A stretch of 64,000 nucleotides of DNA from Flavobacterium sp. 90 (GCF_004339525.1 NZ_SMGE01000001.1:6262001-6326000), one strand, 5' to 3'; shown: positions 42,506-50,498, numbered from the stretch's first letter. Notes: a model not told the origin generated them from the letters alone. Program-made: numbers and translations.

Positions 42506-43628
42506 AATAGTTGGATATATTTTGGGTTCCATAATCGTTAATATATTTTTTATCGAAAGAGAAAAACGTCACTTTAGTCTGATTATCAATCTTAATTTTA
42601 CTTTTTATTATCGAAATCATTTTCTCAAGTTCTTCTTCAGAAATTTTCTCAATTCTAATTTCGTCTCCGTTTCTCAAATAGGTTTGTCCCACCAAAATAT
42701 CATCTTGTAAAACATATTTAGTGTTTGAAACTTTCTTCAATTTTATAGAATCATTTCGCAATTGATCATAATCTGATAAAATCCCTTTAAACTGATTCCC
42801 TCTAAAAACAACCGCCCAACTATAAAGTGGTAAGGCAATATCCAATTTTAACTTATATTGATCGTGCGTAATATATTGTACTAATTCTGCGCTTGTTCCA
42901 ATGGAGTTTTTAGTACTAAAATCGTCCGGTTTTGTCAAATTATAACACATTAATAAACCTTTATCTACGGGAGGAATTCCGGCTTTTGAAGCATATTTAT
43001 ATTGCCAAAGTCGGATTGTAGACGAAATCTGAGCATTTGGGAATCCTTTTTTGATTTGTTTCAGTAAATAAAAGTAATTGTCTTTTGATTTTTCGGACCA
43101 ATCACAATCGATCAGAATTTCTTTAAAATCAACTTTTAGCTTTGCTAGTTCAATCGATTTTACGGAATCGTAATTGATGCGTTTGTAGTTTTCCTGCTTA
43201 TAATAATCTTTTGGATACACAATTCCATTGGCAATTTTATCCGCTTTAGCTTCGTTTATATTTACACCAATCTGTTCAACACGTTTTGCAATTCTAGTCG
43301 CCAAACTATCCAATTGTTTTTTATTGGCTTGCAAAACAACTTCATTCGTAATAAAAATACTTGGCGTAATTTCAGGATTACTTTCATTTAGACTTGTATT
43401 TCTGATTGTTGCAACCGGCAAAGGCTCTTTGGCATACGGATTCCAATCAACATCAAAAAAGCGTACATAGAGATGTTGTACTTTCAAATCTTTAAATAGA
43501 GAATCATCTTGATTTTCAAAATTCAAATCGGTTTTCCAATAACAAAACGATCTGACTATTTCGTGTTCTTTCTCACAAGTTGCTCCATTAAGTATCACAA
43601 AGAGCAAAATAAAAATGATATTCTTCAT
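42492..43628 (-). CDS. Secreted TIM-barrel-like protein, unrecognised
   Basis: 378 residues with an N-terminal hydrophobic leader (NIIFILLFVIL) followed by ATCEKE; the Cys could be a lipid site, but the box is not canonical. Predicted strands recur in a barrel-like rhythm: HLYVRFFDVDW, EILIDCDWSEKSKDNYFYLL, AQISSTIRLWQY, GLLMCYN, DIALPLYSWAVVFRG. The DCDW strand end recalls the active-site strand of GH18/DUF3142-type barrels, but the catalytic Glu of GH18 is not obvious. Glycoside hydrolase-like function is therefore only a suggestion. First gene of the two-gene module. Confidence 0.72.
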   Translation of the reverse strand: MKNIIFILLFVILNGATCEKEHEIVRSFCYWKTDLNFENQDDSLFKDLKVQHLYVRFFDVDWNPYAKEPLPVATIRNTSLNESNPEITPSIFITNEVVLQANKKQLDSLATRIAKRVEQIGVNINEAKADKIANGIVYPKDYYKQENYKRINYDSVKSIELAKLKVDFKEILIDCDWSEKSKDNYFYLLKQIKKGFPNAQISSTIRLWQYKYASKAGIPPVDKGLLMCYNLTKPDDFSTKNSIGTSAELVQYITHDQYKLKLDIALPLYSWAVVFRGNQFKGILSDYDQLRNDSIKLKKVSNTKYVLQDDILVGQTYLRNGDEIRIEKISEEELEKMISIIKSKIKIDNQTKVTFFSFDKKYINDYGTQNISNYYESF

Positions 43629-43719
43629 ATTTTAAAAATCCTTACAAATTCTAATCAAAATTAACACTAATATATGTAAGGATATGGATTATTTATGAAC
43701 AACTTCTACTTTCTATTCT

Positions 43720-43727
43720 TACCTTTG
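43720..43727 (+). promoter_or_regulatory. -7 box of prmA
   Basis: TACCTTTG, 14 bp before the ATG at 43742. Confidence 0.5.
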
Positions 43728-43741
43728 CAAAAATTTTTTTT

Positions 43742-44575
43742 ATGTCAAATATATATTTAGGATACCATTTTACGATTGAACCAAAAGAACCGGGTTCAGA
43801 AATTTTAATTGCTGAATTAGGCGAAAAAGCGTTTGAAACTTTTACAGAAACAGAAACTGGGATTTCGGCTTTTGTGAAGAAAGATTTATGGGACGAAAAT
43901 ATTCTTGATGACATCTATATCTTAGAATCTGAGGAGTTTAAAATTGAATATACAATTGAAGAAATCGATCAGGTAAACTGGAACGAAGAATGGGAAAAGA
44001 ATTTTGAAGCTATTGACGTTGACGGAAAATGTCATGTTCGTGCTCCTTTTCATCCAAAAACAGATGCCGAATTTGATATCTTAATCGAGCCAAAAATGAG
44101 TTTTGGAACGGGTCACCACGAAACAACTCACATGATGATTCAGCATTTATTAGAAATTGATGTTAAAGGTTTAAAAACTTTAGACATGGGTTGCGGAACT
44201 GCTATTTTGGCTATTCTTGCCGAAATGAAAGGTGCTCAGCCTATCGATGCTATTGATATTGACAACTGGTGTTACTTGAATTCTATCGAAAATGCTGAAC
44301 GCAATAATTGCAAACATATCACCGTTTATGAAGGCGATGCAGCGTTATTAGCTGGTAAAAAATATGATTTAATCATTGCTAACATCAACAGAAATATCTT
44401 GTTGAATGATATGCAAAGTTATGTTGATTGCTTAAATAAAGGCGGCATTATATTATTCAGTGGTTTTTATGTAGAAGACATTCCTTTTATTGATGCGTCA
44501 TGCACAGAAAAAGGATTAACATATGTTAAAAAATTTGAAAGAAACAACTGGGTTTCATTAAAATACGTAAATTAG
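43742..44575 (+). CDS. prmA: Ribosomal protein L11 methyltransferase
   Basis: 277 residues. The N-terminal L11-recognition domain (about 1-110) is followed by a class I SAM fold: FGTGHHETTHMM, motif I LDMGCGTAILAI, acidic end of strand 2 DAIDIDNW, and IIANINRNILL in place of the NPPY-type motif, which is standard for PrmA. It trimethylates L11 of the large subunit. It is followed by clpS, the same order I recall in other Bacteroidota. Confidence 0.96.
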   Translation: MSNIYLGYHFTIEPKEPGSEILIAELGEKAFETFTETETGISAFVKKDLWDENILDDIYILESEEFKIEYTIEEIDQVNWNEEWEKNFEAIDVDGKCHVRAPFHPKTDAEFDILIEPKMSFGTGHHETTHMMIQHLLEIDVKGLKTLDMGCGTAILAILAEMKGAQPIDAIDIDNWCYLNSIENAERNNCKHITVYEGDAALLAGKKYDLIIANINRNILLNDMQSYVDCLNKGGIILFSGFYVEDIPFIDASCTEKGLTYVKKFERNNWVSLKYVN

Positions 44576-44669
44576 ATAGTTGATTATCTGTTTATTAAAT
44601 AGCTCACAGATTAAAAGACTAGAGCGTTTAGGATTGATTTTGTTATTTTTAAATCCACTAAATCTATGT

Positions 44670-44684
44670 AATCTGTGGCAAAAA
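44670..44684 (+). repeat. Decamer/A-tract upstream element before clpS
   Basis: AATCTGTGGCAAAAA, preceded by AATCTATGT in near-decamer phase; identical 15-mer at 47091-47105. Confidence 0.6.
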
Positions 44685-44720
44685 AATTAGTAATTACATC
44701 AGTACAAAAACCTTAAAAAA

Positions 44721-44996
44721 ATGAGTACTAAAGAAAAAGTAAGAGAGAGAGTCCGCGAAAAGGAAGCTACAGCTTTCAATAACGAAATCATTGTTTATAA
44801 CGACGATGTAAACACTTTTGATCACGTAATTGACACATTAATGCGTGTTTGCAGCCATACGGCAGAACAAGCAGAACAATGTTCCTTGATTGTACATTAC
44901 AACGGAAAATGCACCGTAAAGACTGGACCAATGGACAAATTAAAACCGCAATGTACACAACTTTTGGAAGCCGGATTAAGCGCTGAAATTGTTTAA
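44721..44996 (+). CDS. clpS: ATP-dependent Clp protease adaptor ClpS
   Basis: 91 residues, single-domain. Residues 27-33 YNDDVNTFDHV form the loop that contacts substrate N-degrons and ClpA/C; HTAEQAEQCSLIVHYNGKCTV is the helix-strand that carries the hydrophobic pocket. It delivers proteins with destabilising N-terminal residues to the Clp protease. The C-terminal LLEAGLSAEI matches the family end. Terminated by the hairpin at 45011-45057. Confidence 0.96.
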   Translation: MSTKEKVRERVREKEATAFNNEIIVYNDDVNTFDHVIDTLMRVCSHTAEQAEQCSLIVHYNGKCTVKTGPMDKLKPQCTQLLEAGLSAEIV

Positions 44997-45010
44997 TTGC
45001 AAATAATTTA

Positions 45011-45060
45011 AAAAACATTCTATTTTATTCTATATTTGGATAAAATAGAATGTTTTTTTT
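45011..45060 (+). terminator. clpS terminator with a promoter box in its loop
   Basis: AAAAACATTCTATTTTA (45011-45027) pairs with TAAAATAGAATGTTTTT (45041-45057), followed by T to 45060. The 13-base loop contains TATATTTG (45031-45038), a full -7 match, and the next gene's ATG is at 45061, directly after the T-run. Confidence 0.75.
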
Positions 45061-46332
45061 ATGGAAGAATACGGAAAGATATTGATTATCGCCATGCCGA
45101 TTTTTTTAGTACTAATTGTAATTGAAAAGGCATACGGCATTTATAAAAAAGACGACACTGCGCCTTTAATAGACAGCGTGTCGAGCATTAGCTCTGGAAT
45201 TACCAATTCTGTAAAAGATGTTTTGGGATTAAGTCTGACTTTTATCTCTTATGAATGGCTGGTTTCTAAATTAGCAATTTACCATCTCGAAGCTAATGTT
45301 CTATCCTACTGCATCGCTTTTTTCGTCATTGATTTTTATGGATATTGGAGTCACAGACTGGCACATCAAATCAATTTTCTCTGGAATAAACACGCCATTC
45401 ATCATAGCAGCGAAGAGTTTAATCTTGCCTGTGCTTTGCGACAACCTATTGCAAGTTTAGTTAATCTATTTACTTTTTTACTGATTCCTGCAGCTATAAT
45501 TGGTGTTCCGGCATCGGTAATTGCGATTACTTTACCATTGCATTTATTTCTTCAGTTTTGGTATCATACCAAGCATATTAAAAAAATGGGATTTGTTGAA
45601 AACATTCTCGTTACGCCATCGCATCACCGTGTTCATCATGCGATAAATCCTGAATATTTAGACAAAAATCATTCACAGATATTTATTTTCTGGGACAAAC
45701 TTTTCGGTACTTTTCAAGCTGAATTAGAAGATGTTCCGCCTGTTTTTGGAATCACAAGACCGGCACAAACCTGGAACCCAATCCGTATTAATTTTCAGCA
45801 TTTAAGTTTGTTAATCAAAGATGCCTGGAGAGCAGAAAAATGGAAAGACAAACTCACTATTTGGTTTAAACCAACTGGATGGCGTCCTGAAAATTTTGAA
45901 GAAAAATATCCAGTAAATAAAATTGAGAATGTTTTTAATTTTGATAAATACGGCACTCAAAACTCTCAAAAACTGATTTATTGGTCGGTTACACAAGTTT
46001 TAATCACGCTTTTATTTGTGAGCTTTTTATTTGATAATATTGCAAAAATTGGTTTACCGAATATCTTTCTCTACGGCTTTTTTATTCTATTGACAATTTA
46101 TAGTTATACAGAGTTAATGGATAAAAGTAAATATGCTCCCTTTTGGGAAGCTTTGCGTTTGGCTGTGGCAATTGGAATTATATCTTATTATGGCGATTGG
46201 TTTGGCTTAAATAAAACCTTGGCAATTGGCAATTATATCATTTTAACCTATTTAAGTTTATCGTTACTAACTACGATTTACTTTGTAAAAGTCGATTTTA
46301 AAACTAACCAACTTCAACCAATAAATTCATAA
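45061..46332 (+). CDS. Fatty acid hydroxylase/sterol desaturase-family membrane enzyme (AGMO-like)
   Basis: 423 residues. The di-iron histidine clusters are present: H98/H102 (SHRLAH), H111, H114 and H115 (NKHAIHHSS), H161/H169/H172, and H188, H189, H192 and H193 (SHHRVHH), H204. The first 230 residues form the membrane catalytic domain; the C-terminal part adds three to four more helices (about 315-420), as in alkylglycerol monooxygenase (TMEM195/AGMO) rather than simple desaturases. It would hydroxylate a lipid substrate using oxygen and two irons. It is 7 bp upstream of a lysoplasmalogenase gene, which fits ether-lipid turnover; the exact substrate is not provable from sequence. Confidence 0.88.
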   Translation: MEEYGKILIIAMPIFLVLIVIEKAYGIYKKDDTAPLIDSVSSISSGITNSVKDVLGLSLTFISYEWLVSKLAIYHLEANVLSYCIAFFVIDFYGYWSHRLAHQINFLWNKHAIHHSSEEFNLACALRQPIASLVNLFTFLLIPAAIIGVPASVIAITLPLHLFLQFWYHTKHIKKMGFVENILVTPSHHRVHHAINPEYLDKNHSQIFIFWDKLFGTFQAELEDVPPVFGITRPAQTWNPIRINFQHLSLLIKDAWRAEKWKDKLTIWFKPTGWRPENFEEKYPVNKIENVFNFDKYGTQNSQKLIYWSVTQVLITLLFVSFLFDNIAKIGLPNIFLYGFFILLTIYSYTELMDKSKYAPFWEALRLAVAIGIISYYGDWFGLNKTLAIGNYIILTYLSLSLLTTIYFVKVDFKTNQLQPINS

Positions 46333-46339
46333 ACCGCTT

Positions 46340-47017
46340 ATGAGAAACTCGACATTTTTTAAAATCTATATTGCATTTAGCGCCTTCTATTTGCTTGTTT
46401 TATTTTTAGGATATGAAAGTTTAAATCTGTTTTTAAAACCACTTTTGATTCCGTTATTAGGTTTTGGCGTTTATTTTTATCGAAAGTTCCCTTCGAAAAA
46501 CACATTGCTAACAGCTTTGCTATTTTCATGGATTGGCGATGTAATTTTGCTTTTTACTGATATTGCCGAAATCTATTTCATTCTGGGATTAGTTGCTTTT
46601 CTAATTTCTCATATCACCTATTGTGTACTTTTCAACAAACAAATTAAAGGTACAATCAAAAAAAATATTGCTGTTTTTGGGATCGGAAGTATTTTAATTG
46701 CTTGTTATCTCATTGGAATGCTTTCTTTTTTATTGCCAACTTTAGGCGATTTAAAAATTCCGGTAACAGTATATGCTTCTGTAATTTCGATTATGCTTTT
46801 GTTTGCATTTAATGGCTTTTTAGTCTGGAAAAAACCTGGAAACTCTTATGTTTTTCTGGGCGCAATTGTATTTGTTCTTTCTGATAGTATTTTGGCCGTC
46901 AATAAATTTTATACTCCAATCGAGAAAAGTTCTTTTTTTATTATGCTAACATATCTTGTGGCACAGTATCTGATTGTGGTTGGTATATTAAAACTGAATC
47001 CTAAAAAAGTAGAATAA
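46340..47017 (+). CDS. YhhN-family lysoplasmalogenase-like membrane protein
   Basis: 225 residues with about eight hydrophobic helices. YhhN/TMEM86 hallmarks: LLFSWIGDVILLF (conserved Asp), FILGLVAFLISHITYC (His), and FVLSDSILAVNKF (conserved Ser-Asp) near the end. Animal TMEM86B and relatives split lysoplasmalogens into an aldehyde and a glycerophospho head group. The 7-bp gap to the AGMO-like gene indicates one transcript and a joint role in ether-lipid breakdown. Confidence 0.88.
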   Translation: MRNSTFFKIYIAFSAFYLLVLFLGYESLNLFLKPLLIPLLGFGVYFYRKFPSKNTLLTALLFSWIGDVILLFTDIAEIYFILGLVAFLISHITYCVLFNKQIKGTIKKNIAVFGIGSILIACYLIGMLSFLLPTLGDLKIPVTVYASVISIMLLFAFNGFLVWKKPGNSYVFLGAIVFVLSDSILAVNKFYTPIEKSSFFIMLTYLVAQYLIVVGILKLNPKKVE

Positions 47018-47090
47018 GAATAGCCCACGGATTTAACTGATAAAACGGATTTGTGCTGATTGTCTAAATCAATAATCTTTTTAATCTTTT

Positions 47091-47125
47091 AATCTGTGGC
47101 AAAAAGCATTTTACTTTTATATTTG
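47091..47125 (+). promoter_or_regulatory. 15-mer element and -7 box before the small lipoprotein gene
   Basis: AATCTGTGGCAAAAA (47091-47105), identical to 44670-44684, followed by TATATTTG (47118-47125), 20 bp ahead of the ATG at 47146. The TGTGG of the 15-mer lies where a -33 box would be. Confidence 0.55.
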
Positions 47126-47145
47126 TACGACCAAAACCATAAACC

Positions 47146-47598
47146 ATGAAAAAAATAGCCCTTTTTGTCATTTTACTCGTTACTACTGTTTCTTGTGTGA
47201 GTACAAGATCTACTTTGAAAAATGTAGACGATAATGCACCGGATTTAGTTTTGAAAAAAGACAATACTTTTATCATTACTCTTTTTAGTAAAGACAAAAA
47301 ATATGGTTATGATCCAGATTATCCTATCAATATTTTCTACAGAAATACTTCTGACGAAGCTTTGAACGAAACTCGTTTTTTGAATGCACTTTGTGGTCCA
47401 AATGGTGAGAAAATAACCTATAAAAGATTAGAAACCTGTTGCCCTTTTCCAACTAAAAGAAGTAATATGGGAGCTGGTTTTTTAAATGTTTATGAATTAA
47501 GATGGGAAGGTCAAAAGAAACCTGTTACGCTTTATTTGAATATTTATGAGAAAGGAATTGTAATGGTTCCGATGGGATTAGGTTTGAAAAAGGATTAG
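47146..47598 (+). CDS. Small lipoprotein of unknown function
   Basis: 150 residues. Lipobox TVSC (C17). The mature protein is beta-rich with three Cys: one in LNALCGPNG and an adjacent pair in TCCPFP. Relatives in Flavobacteria sit near kdsA and have at times been misnamed after it. I see no enzymatic motif. Probably attached to the outer membrane, facing the periplasm. Confidence 0.75.
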   Translation: MKKIALFVILLVTTVSCVSTRSTLKNVDDNAPDLVLKKDNTFIITLFSKDKKYGYDPDYPINIFYRNTSDEALNETRFLNALCGPNGEKITYKRLETCCPFPTKRSNMGAGFLNVYELRWEGQKKPVTLYLNIYEKGIVMVPMGLGLKKD

Positions 47599-47637
47599 TT
47601 TTTTTATTACAATATAAAAATATTTTTAATGTTATAT

Positions 47638-47686
47638 AGCTTGCAATCTAGTGCTAGCGCGAGCGTCCCGCTCGTGCCCGCAAGCT
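47638..47686. repeat. REP hairpin, left of the RAYT gene
   Basis: The core CGAGCG-TCC-CGCTCG (47660-47674) forms a perfect stem. Outer arms AGCTTGC (47638-47644) and GCAAGCT (47680-47686) enclose it. The 26 bases 47653-47678 are the exact reverse complement of 48258-48283 on the far side of the gene. Confidence 0.88.
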
Positions 47687-47697
47687 AAATAAAACTG

Positions 47698-48246
47698 ATG
47701 AGTAATAAATACAAATTTAAAGAAACTAATGGTGCTTATTTTATAAGTTTTGCTACGATAAATTGGATAGATGTATTTACTAGAGATGAATATTTTTGGA
47801 TTGTAATTGAATCCTTAGATTTTTGTAGAAAAAACAAATCAATGGAAATTTATGGATATTGTATTATGTCTAATCATATTCATTTAATTTTTCGTTTCGG
47901 AAATGGAGACCCATCTGGTTTAATGAGAGATTTCAAAGGGTTTACTTCAAAAAAACTTCTCAAGGCAATTATAGAAAATCCTCAAGAAAGCAGAAAAGAA
48001 TGGATGCTTTGGATGATGCAGCGTGCAGGAAAAAAGAATAGCAATGTAAAAAATCTACAATTTTGGCAACAAGATAACCATCCAATTGAAATCTGGTCAT
48101 TAACAGTTTTTGAGCAAAAACTTAAATATATTCATCAAAACCCGGTAAAATCCGGATTTGTAATTGATGCTGTAGATTGGAAATATAGTTCCGCTAGAAA
48201 TTACTCCAATAATGATCATACTATTTTAGAAATACATCTTAATTGA
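47698..48246 (+). CDS. REP-associated tyrosine transposase (RAYT, Y1 HUH family)
   Basis: 182 residues. HUH motif MSNHIHLIF (H60-x-H62) and the candidate nucleophile Y144 in KLKYIHQNPVKSGFV, the typical Y1_Tnp/RAYT pair. GYCIMSNHIH and WKYSSARNY are family segments. Such enzymes nick single-stranded DNA next to REP hairpins and are thought to spread REPs or REPINs. The gene is bracketed by perfect inverted REPs, as expected for its own substrate. A basic N-terminus follows the ATG at 47698, 12 bp after the left REP. Confidence 0.93.
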   Translation: MSNKYKFKETNGAYFISFATINWIDVFTRDEYFWIVIESLDFCRKNKSMEIYGYCIMSNHIHLIFRFGNGDPSGLMRDFKGFTSKKLLKAIIENPQESRKEWMLWMMQRAGKKNSNVKNLQFWQQDNHPIEIWSLTVFEQKLKYIHQNPVKSGFVIDAVDWKYSSARNYSNNDHTILEIHLN

Positions 48247-48254
48247 TTTTGATT

Positions 48255-48283
48255 GTAGGCACGAGCGGGACGCTCGCGCTAGC
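48255..48283. repeat. REP hairpin, right of the RAYT gene
   Basis: Inverted copy of the left REP: core CGAGCG-GGA-CGCTCG with 26-bp identity to the left copy. GTAG (48255-48258) stands at the foot of this hairpin, the tetranucleotide that RAYT enzymes of other bacteria use as a guide. Confidence 0.85.
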
Positions 48284-48472
48284 GACGGAAACGACAATAA
48301 TATATCAAAAAGAAAACGTTTAAAAAAACATAAACAATAGGCAAAACCTGATAAATATCATGTATTGCTTTTTTGTAATATCTTAACATTGTTCTTTCTT
48401 AACACCTATATATGGATATAAATAAATTGCTCAATAAATCCCATAATTTCACTACGTTTTTAGCCCTGATAG

Positions 48473-48619
48473 TCCCGACGCTTCGGGAGGAAAGCCTTTT
48501 TTGAGAAAGCCTATTTTTTCTGGCTTTTGCAGAGCGACCGGAGGAAGCTCCTGCAAGTGTCAAGAAAAAAAGGGTTTAGAGAAAAAGATTGCAACGGGCG
48601 GTCCCGATAGCTATCGGGA
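48473..48619. repeat. REPIN-like element bounded by two palindromes
   Basis: Starts with TCCCGACGCTTCGGGA (48473-48488) and ends with the perfect palindrome TCCCGATAGCTATCGGGA (48602-48619). Between them lie segments such as CAGAGCGACCGGAGGAAGC, AAGAAAAAAAGGG and GCAACGGGCGG. I recall similar blocks as frequent in Flavobacterium intergenic DNA. No coding frame. Lies 226 bp after the RAYT stop codon. Confidence 0.7.
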
Positions 48620-48666
48620 TTCTTAAAAAAAACTTAAATCTTAATCTGCTATTCATAAATCATAAC

Positions 48667-48674
48667 TACCTTTG
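48667..48674 (+). promoter_or_regulatory. -7 box of kdsA
   Basis: TACCTTTG, 20 bp before the ATG at 48695. Confidence 0.5.
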
Positions 48675-48694
48675 CACTGTCAAAAAATCATATT

Positions 48695-49513
48695 ATGAAC
48701 ATACAACATATTCCTCAAATTAAGCATACTGATAGTGGAAACTTCTTTTTATTGGCGGGACCTTGCGCTATTGAAGGAGAAGAAATGGCTCTCAGAATTG
48801 CTGAAAAATTAGTTGGTATTACCGACAAACTTCAGATTCCTTATGTATTTAAAGGATCGTTTAAAAAAGCCAACCGTTCTAGAATTGATAGTTTTTCTGG
48901 AATTGGTGACGAAAAAGCATTAAAAATTTTAAGAAAAGTTTCGGAAACTTTTCACGTTCCAACTGTAACAGATATTCATACTAATGAAGATGCTGAAATG
49001 GCTGCACAATACGTTGATGTATTGCAAATTCCAGCATTCTTAGTTCGCCAAACTGACCTTGTTGTAGCGGCTGCAAATACTGGAAAAGTGGTAAACTTGA
49101 AAAAAGGACAATTTATGAGTCCGGAAAGCATGAAACACGCGGTTCAAAAAGTACTAGATTGCCATAACGAAAATGTAATGGTTACGGATCGTGGTACTAT
49201 GTTTGGTTATCAGGACATGATTGTTGATTTTAGAGGAATTCCTACCATGCAACAATATGCTTCTACGGTTCTTGATGTAACGCACTCGTTACAACAACCT
49301 AACCAAACTGCAGGTGTTACGGGTGGAAGACCTGATATGATAGAAACTGTTGCCAAAGCGGGAATCGCTGTTGGTGTTGACGGTATTTTTATCGAAACTC
49401 ATTTTGATCCTGCTAATGCAAAAAGTGATGGCGCTAACATGCTTCATTTAGACTATTTTGAAGGCCTAATGACTAAGTTAGTTGCTATTAGAAAAACAGT
49501 TAACTCATTTTAA
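48695..49513 (+). CDS. kdsA: 3-deoxy-8-phosphooctulonate synthase (KDO-8-P synthase)
   Basis: 272 residues. TIM barrel with FFLLAGPCAIEGEEMA, FKGSFKKANRSR (PEP and arabinose-5-phosphate site), PTVTDIHTNEDAE, QIPAFLVRQTDL, VTDRGTMFGY and TGGRPDMIETVAKAG. It condenses PEP with D-arabinose-5-phosphate to make the KDO precursor of lipopolysaccharide. The segment VTDRGTMFGYQDMI lacks a metal-binding Cys at the usual N-terminal site (CA in AGPCAI present), so metal-dependence is not decided here. Confidence 0.97.
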   Translation: MNIQHIPQIKHTDSGNFFLLAGPCAIEGEEMALRIAEKLVGITDKLQIPYVFKGSFKKANRSRIDSFSGIGDEKALKILRKVSETFHVPTVTDIHTNEDAEMAAQYVDVLQIPAFLVRQTDLVVAAANTGKVVNLKKGQFMSPESMKHAVQKVLDCHNENVMVTDRGTMFGYQDMIVDFRGIPTMQQYASTVLDVTHSLQQPNQTAGVTGGRPDMIETVAKAGIAVGVDGIFIETHFDPANAKSDGANMLHLDYFEGLMTKLVAIRKTVNSF

Positions 49514-49532
49514 ATTTAATACATTACGTTCA

Positions 49533-50438
49533 TTGAAAACAAAAATTTTATTCTTCCTTCTGATGTGTGTTTCTTTAAACACTTTTGCTCAGGAAGAAAT
49601 CGCAGTACAAAGATATACAGCTCATAATAAAGGTAAATTCTTCATTTCATGGGGTGGTAATAGAGACAGTTATACTAAATCTGATGTAAATTTCAGAGGT
49701 AAGGATTACAACTTTACAGTTGCGGATATGAAAGCTCATGATAAACCAAAAGGATATCATATTGATTATGTAAATCCGGCAAACATGACGATTCCGCAAA
49801 CTAACTTTAGAATGGGGTATTTCTTTAACGACCATTATAGTGTTTCTATTGGTTGGGATCACATGAAATATGTAATGACTCAAAATCAGACAGCAAACGT
49901 TACAGGTTATATTAACTTACCTGCTGATCAGGCTGGATCTATTTACAACGGAGTTTACAATAATACACCTGTAGATATGTCTCAGGGTGGTGCTATTGAA
50001 GGTGGTTATGATAAAGGTGTTACTAATCCAAATGGTACTGCTTTTTTAATGTACGAACATACAGATGGTTTGAACTATATTAATACTGAGGTTTCCAGAC
50101 ATGACGATATTTCGAAATGGTTTGGTTTGCCAAATACAGATAAAGTTCAGATTAACTTAACTGAAGGTGTAGGAGTTGGAGTTTTATACCCAAAAACAAA
50201 TACAACTTTATTAGGAATGGAACGTCATGATGATTTTCATATTTCTGGTTACGGTTTATCTGCAAAAGCGGGAATTAACTTTACTTTCTTCAAATATTTT
50301 TATTTGCAAGGTGAGCTAAAAGGTGGTTATATCAACATGCAGGATATTAGAACTACAACAAGTAATGATGATAAAGCTTCACAGAATTTCTTCTTTTTAC
50401 AAAGAATTATTGCTGTTGGGGGAATTTTCAGAATCTAA
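49533..50438 (+). CDS. Outer-membrane beta-barrel-like protein, unknown function
   Basis: 302 residues if started at the TTG at 49533, where the signal peptide (KTKILFFLLM...TFAQ) begins; an upstream TTG at 49482 would lie within kdsA and give no family support. The mature protein has alternating strands typical of a barrel (GKFFISWGGNRDSYTK, NFRMGYFFNDHYSVSIGWDHMKYVM, YFYLQGELKGGYINM) and ends with an aromatic/hydrophobic strand (RIIAVGGIFRI). Family not recognised by name. It begins 19 bp after the kdsA stop and may be co-transcribed. Confidence 0.8.
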   Translation: MKTKILFFLLMCVSLNTFAQEEIAVQRYTAHNKGKFFISWGGNRDSYTKSDVNFRGKDYNFTVADMKAHDKPKGYHIDYVNPANMTIPQTNFRMGYFFNDHYSVSIGWDHMKYVMTQNQTANVTGYINLPADQAGSIYNGVYNNTPVDMSQGGAIEGGYDKGVTNPNGTAFLMYEHTDGLNYINTEVSRHDDISKWFGLPNTDKVQINLTEGVGVGVLYPKTNTTLLGMERHDDFHISGYGLSAKAGINFTFFKYFYLQGELKGGYINMQDIRTTTSNDDKASQNFFFLQRIIAVGGIFRI

Positions 50439-50460
50439 TATTTCGTAAAAAATAGTTTAA

Positions 50461-50498
50461 AAAATAGCTATCATTTATTTGGTAGCTATTTTTTTTAT
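50461..50498 (+). terminator. Terminator of the kdsA-OMP unit
   Basis: AAAATAGCTA (50461-50470) pairs with TAGCTATTTT (50483-50492), then T-run. Confidence 0.85.

Noticed and set aside
48410..48660. Non-coding RNA gene (for example 6S or tmRNA) before kdsA
   Set aside because: The folded parts are explained by the two palindromes of the REPIN-like element, and no known RNA signature was recognised.
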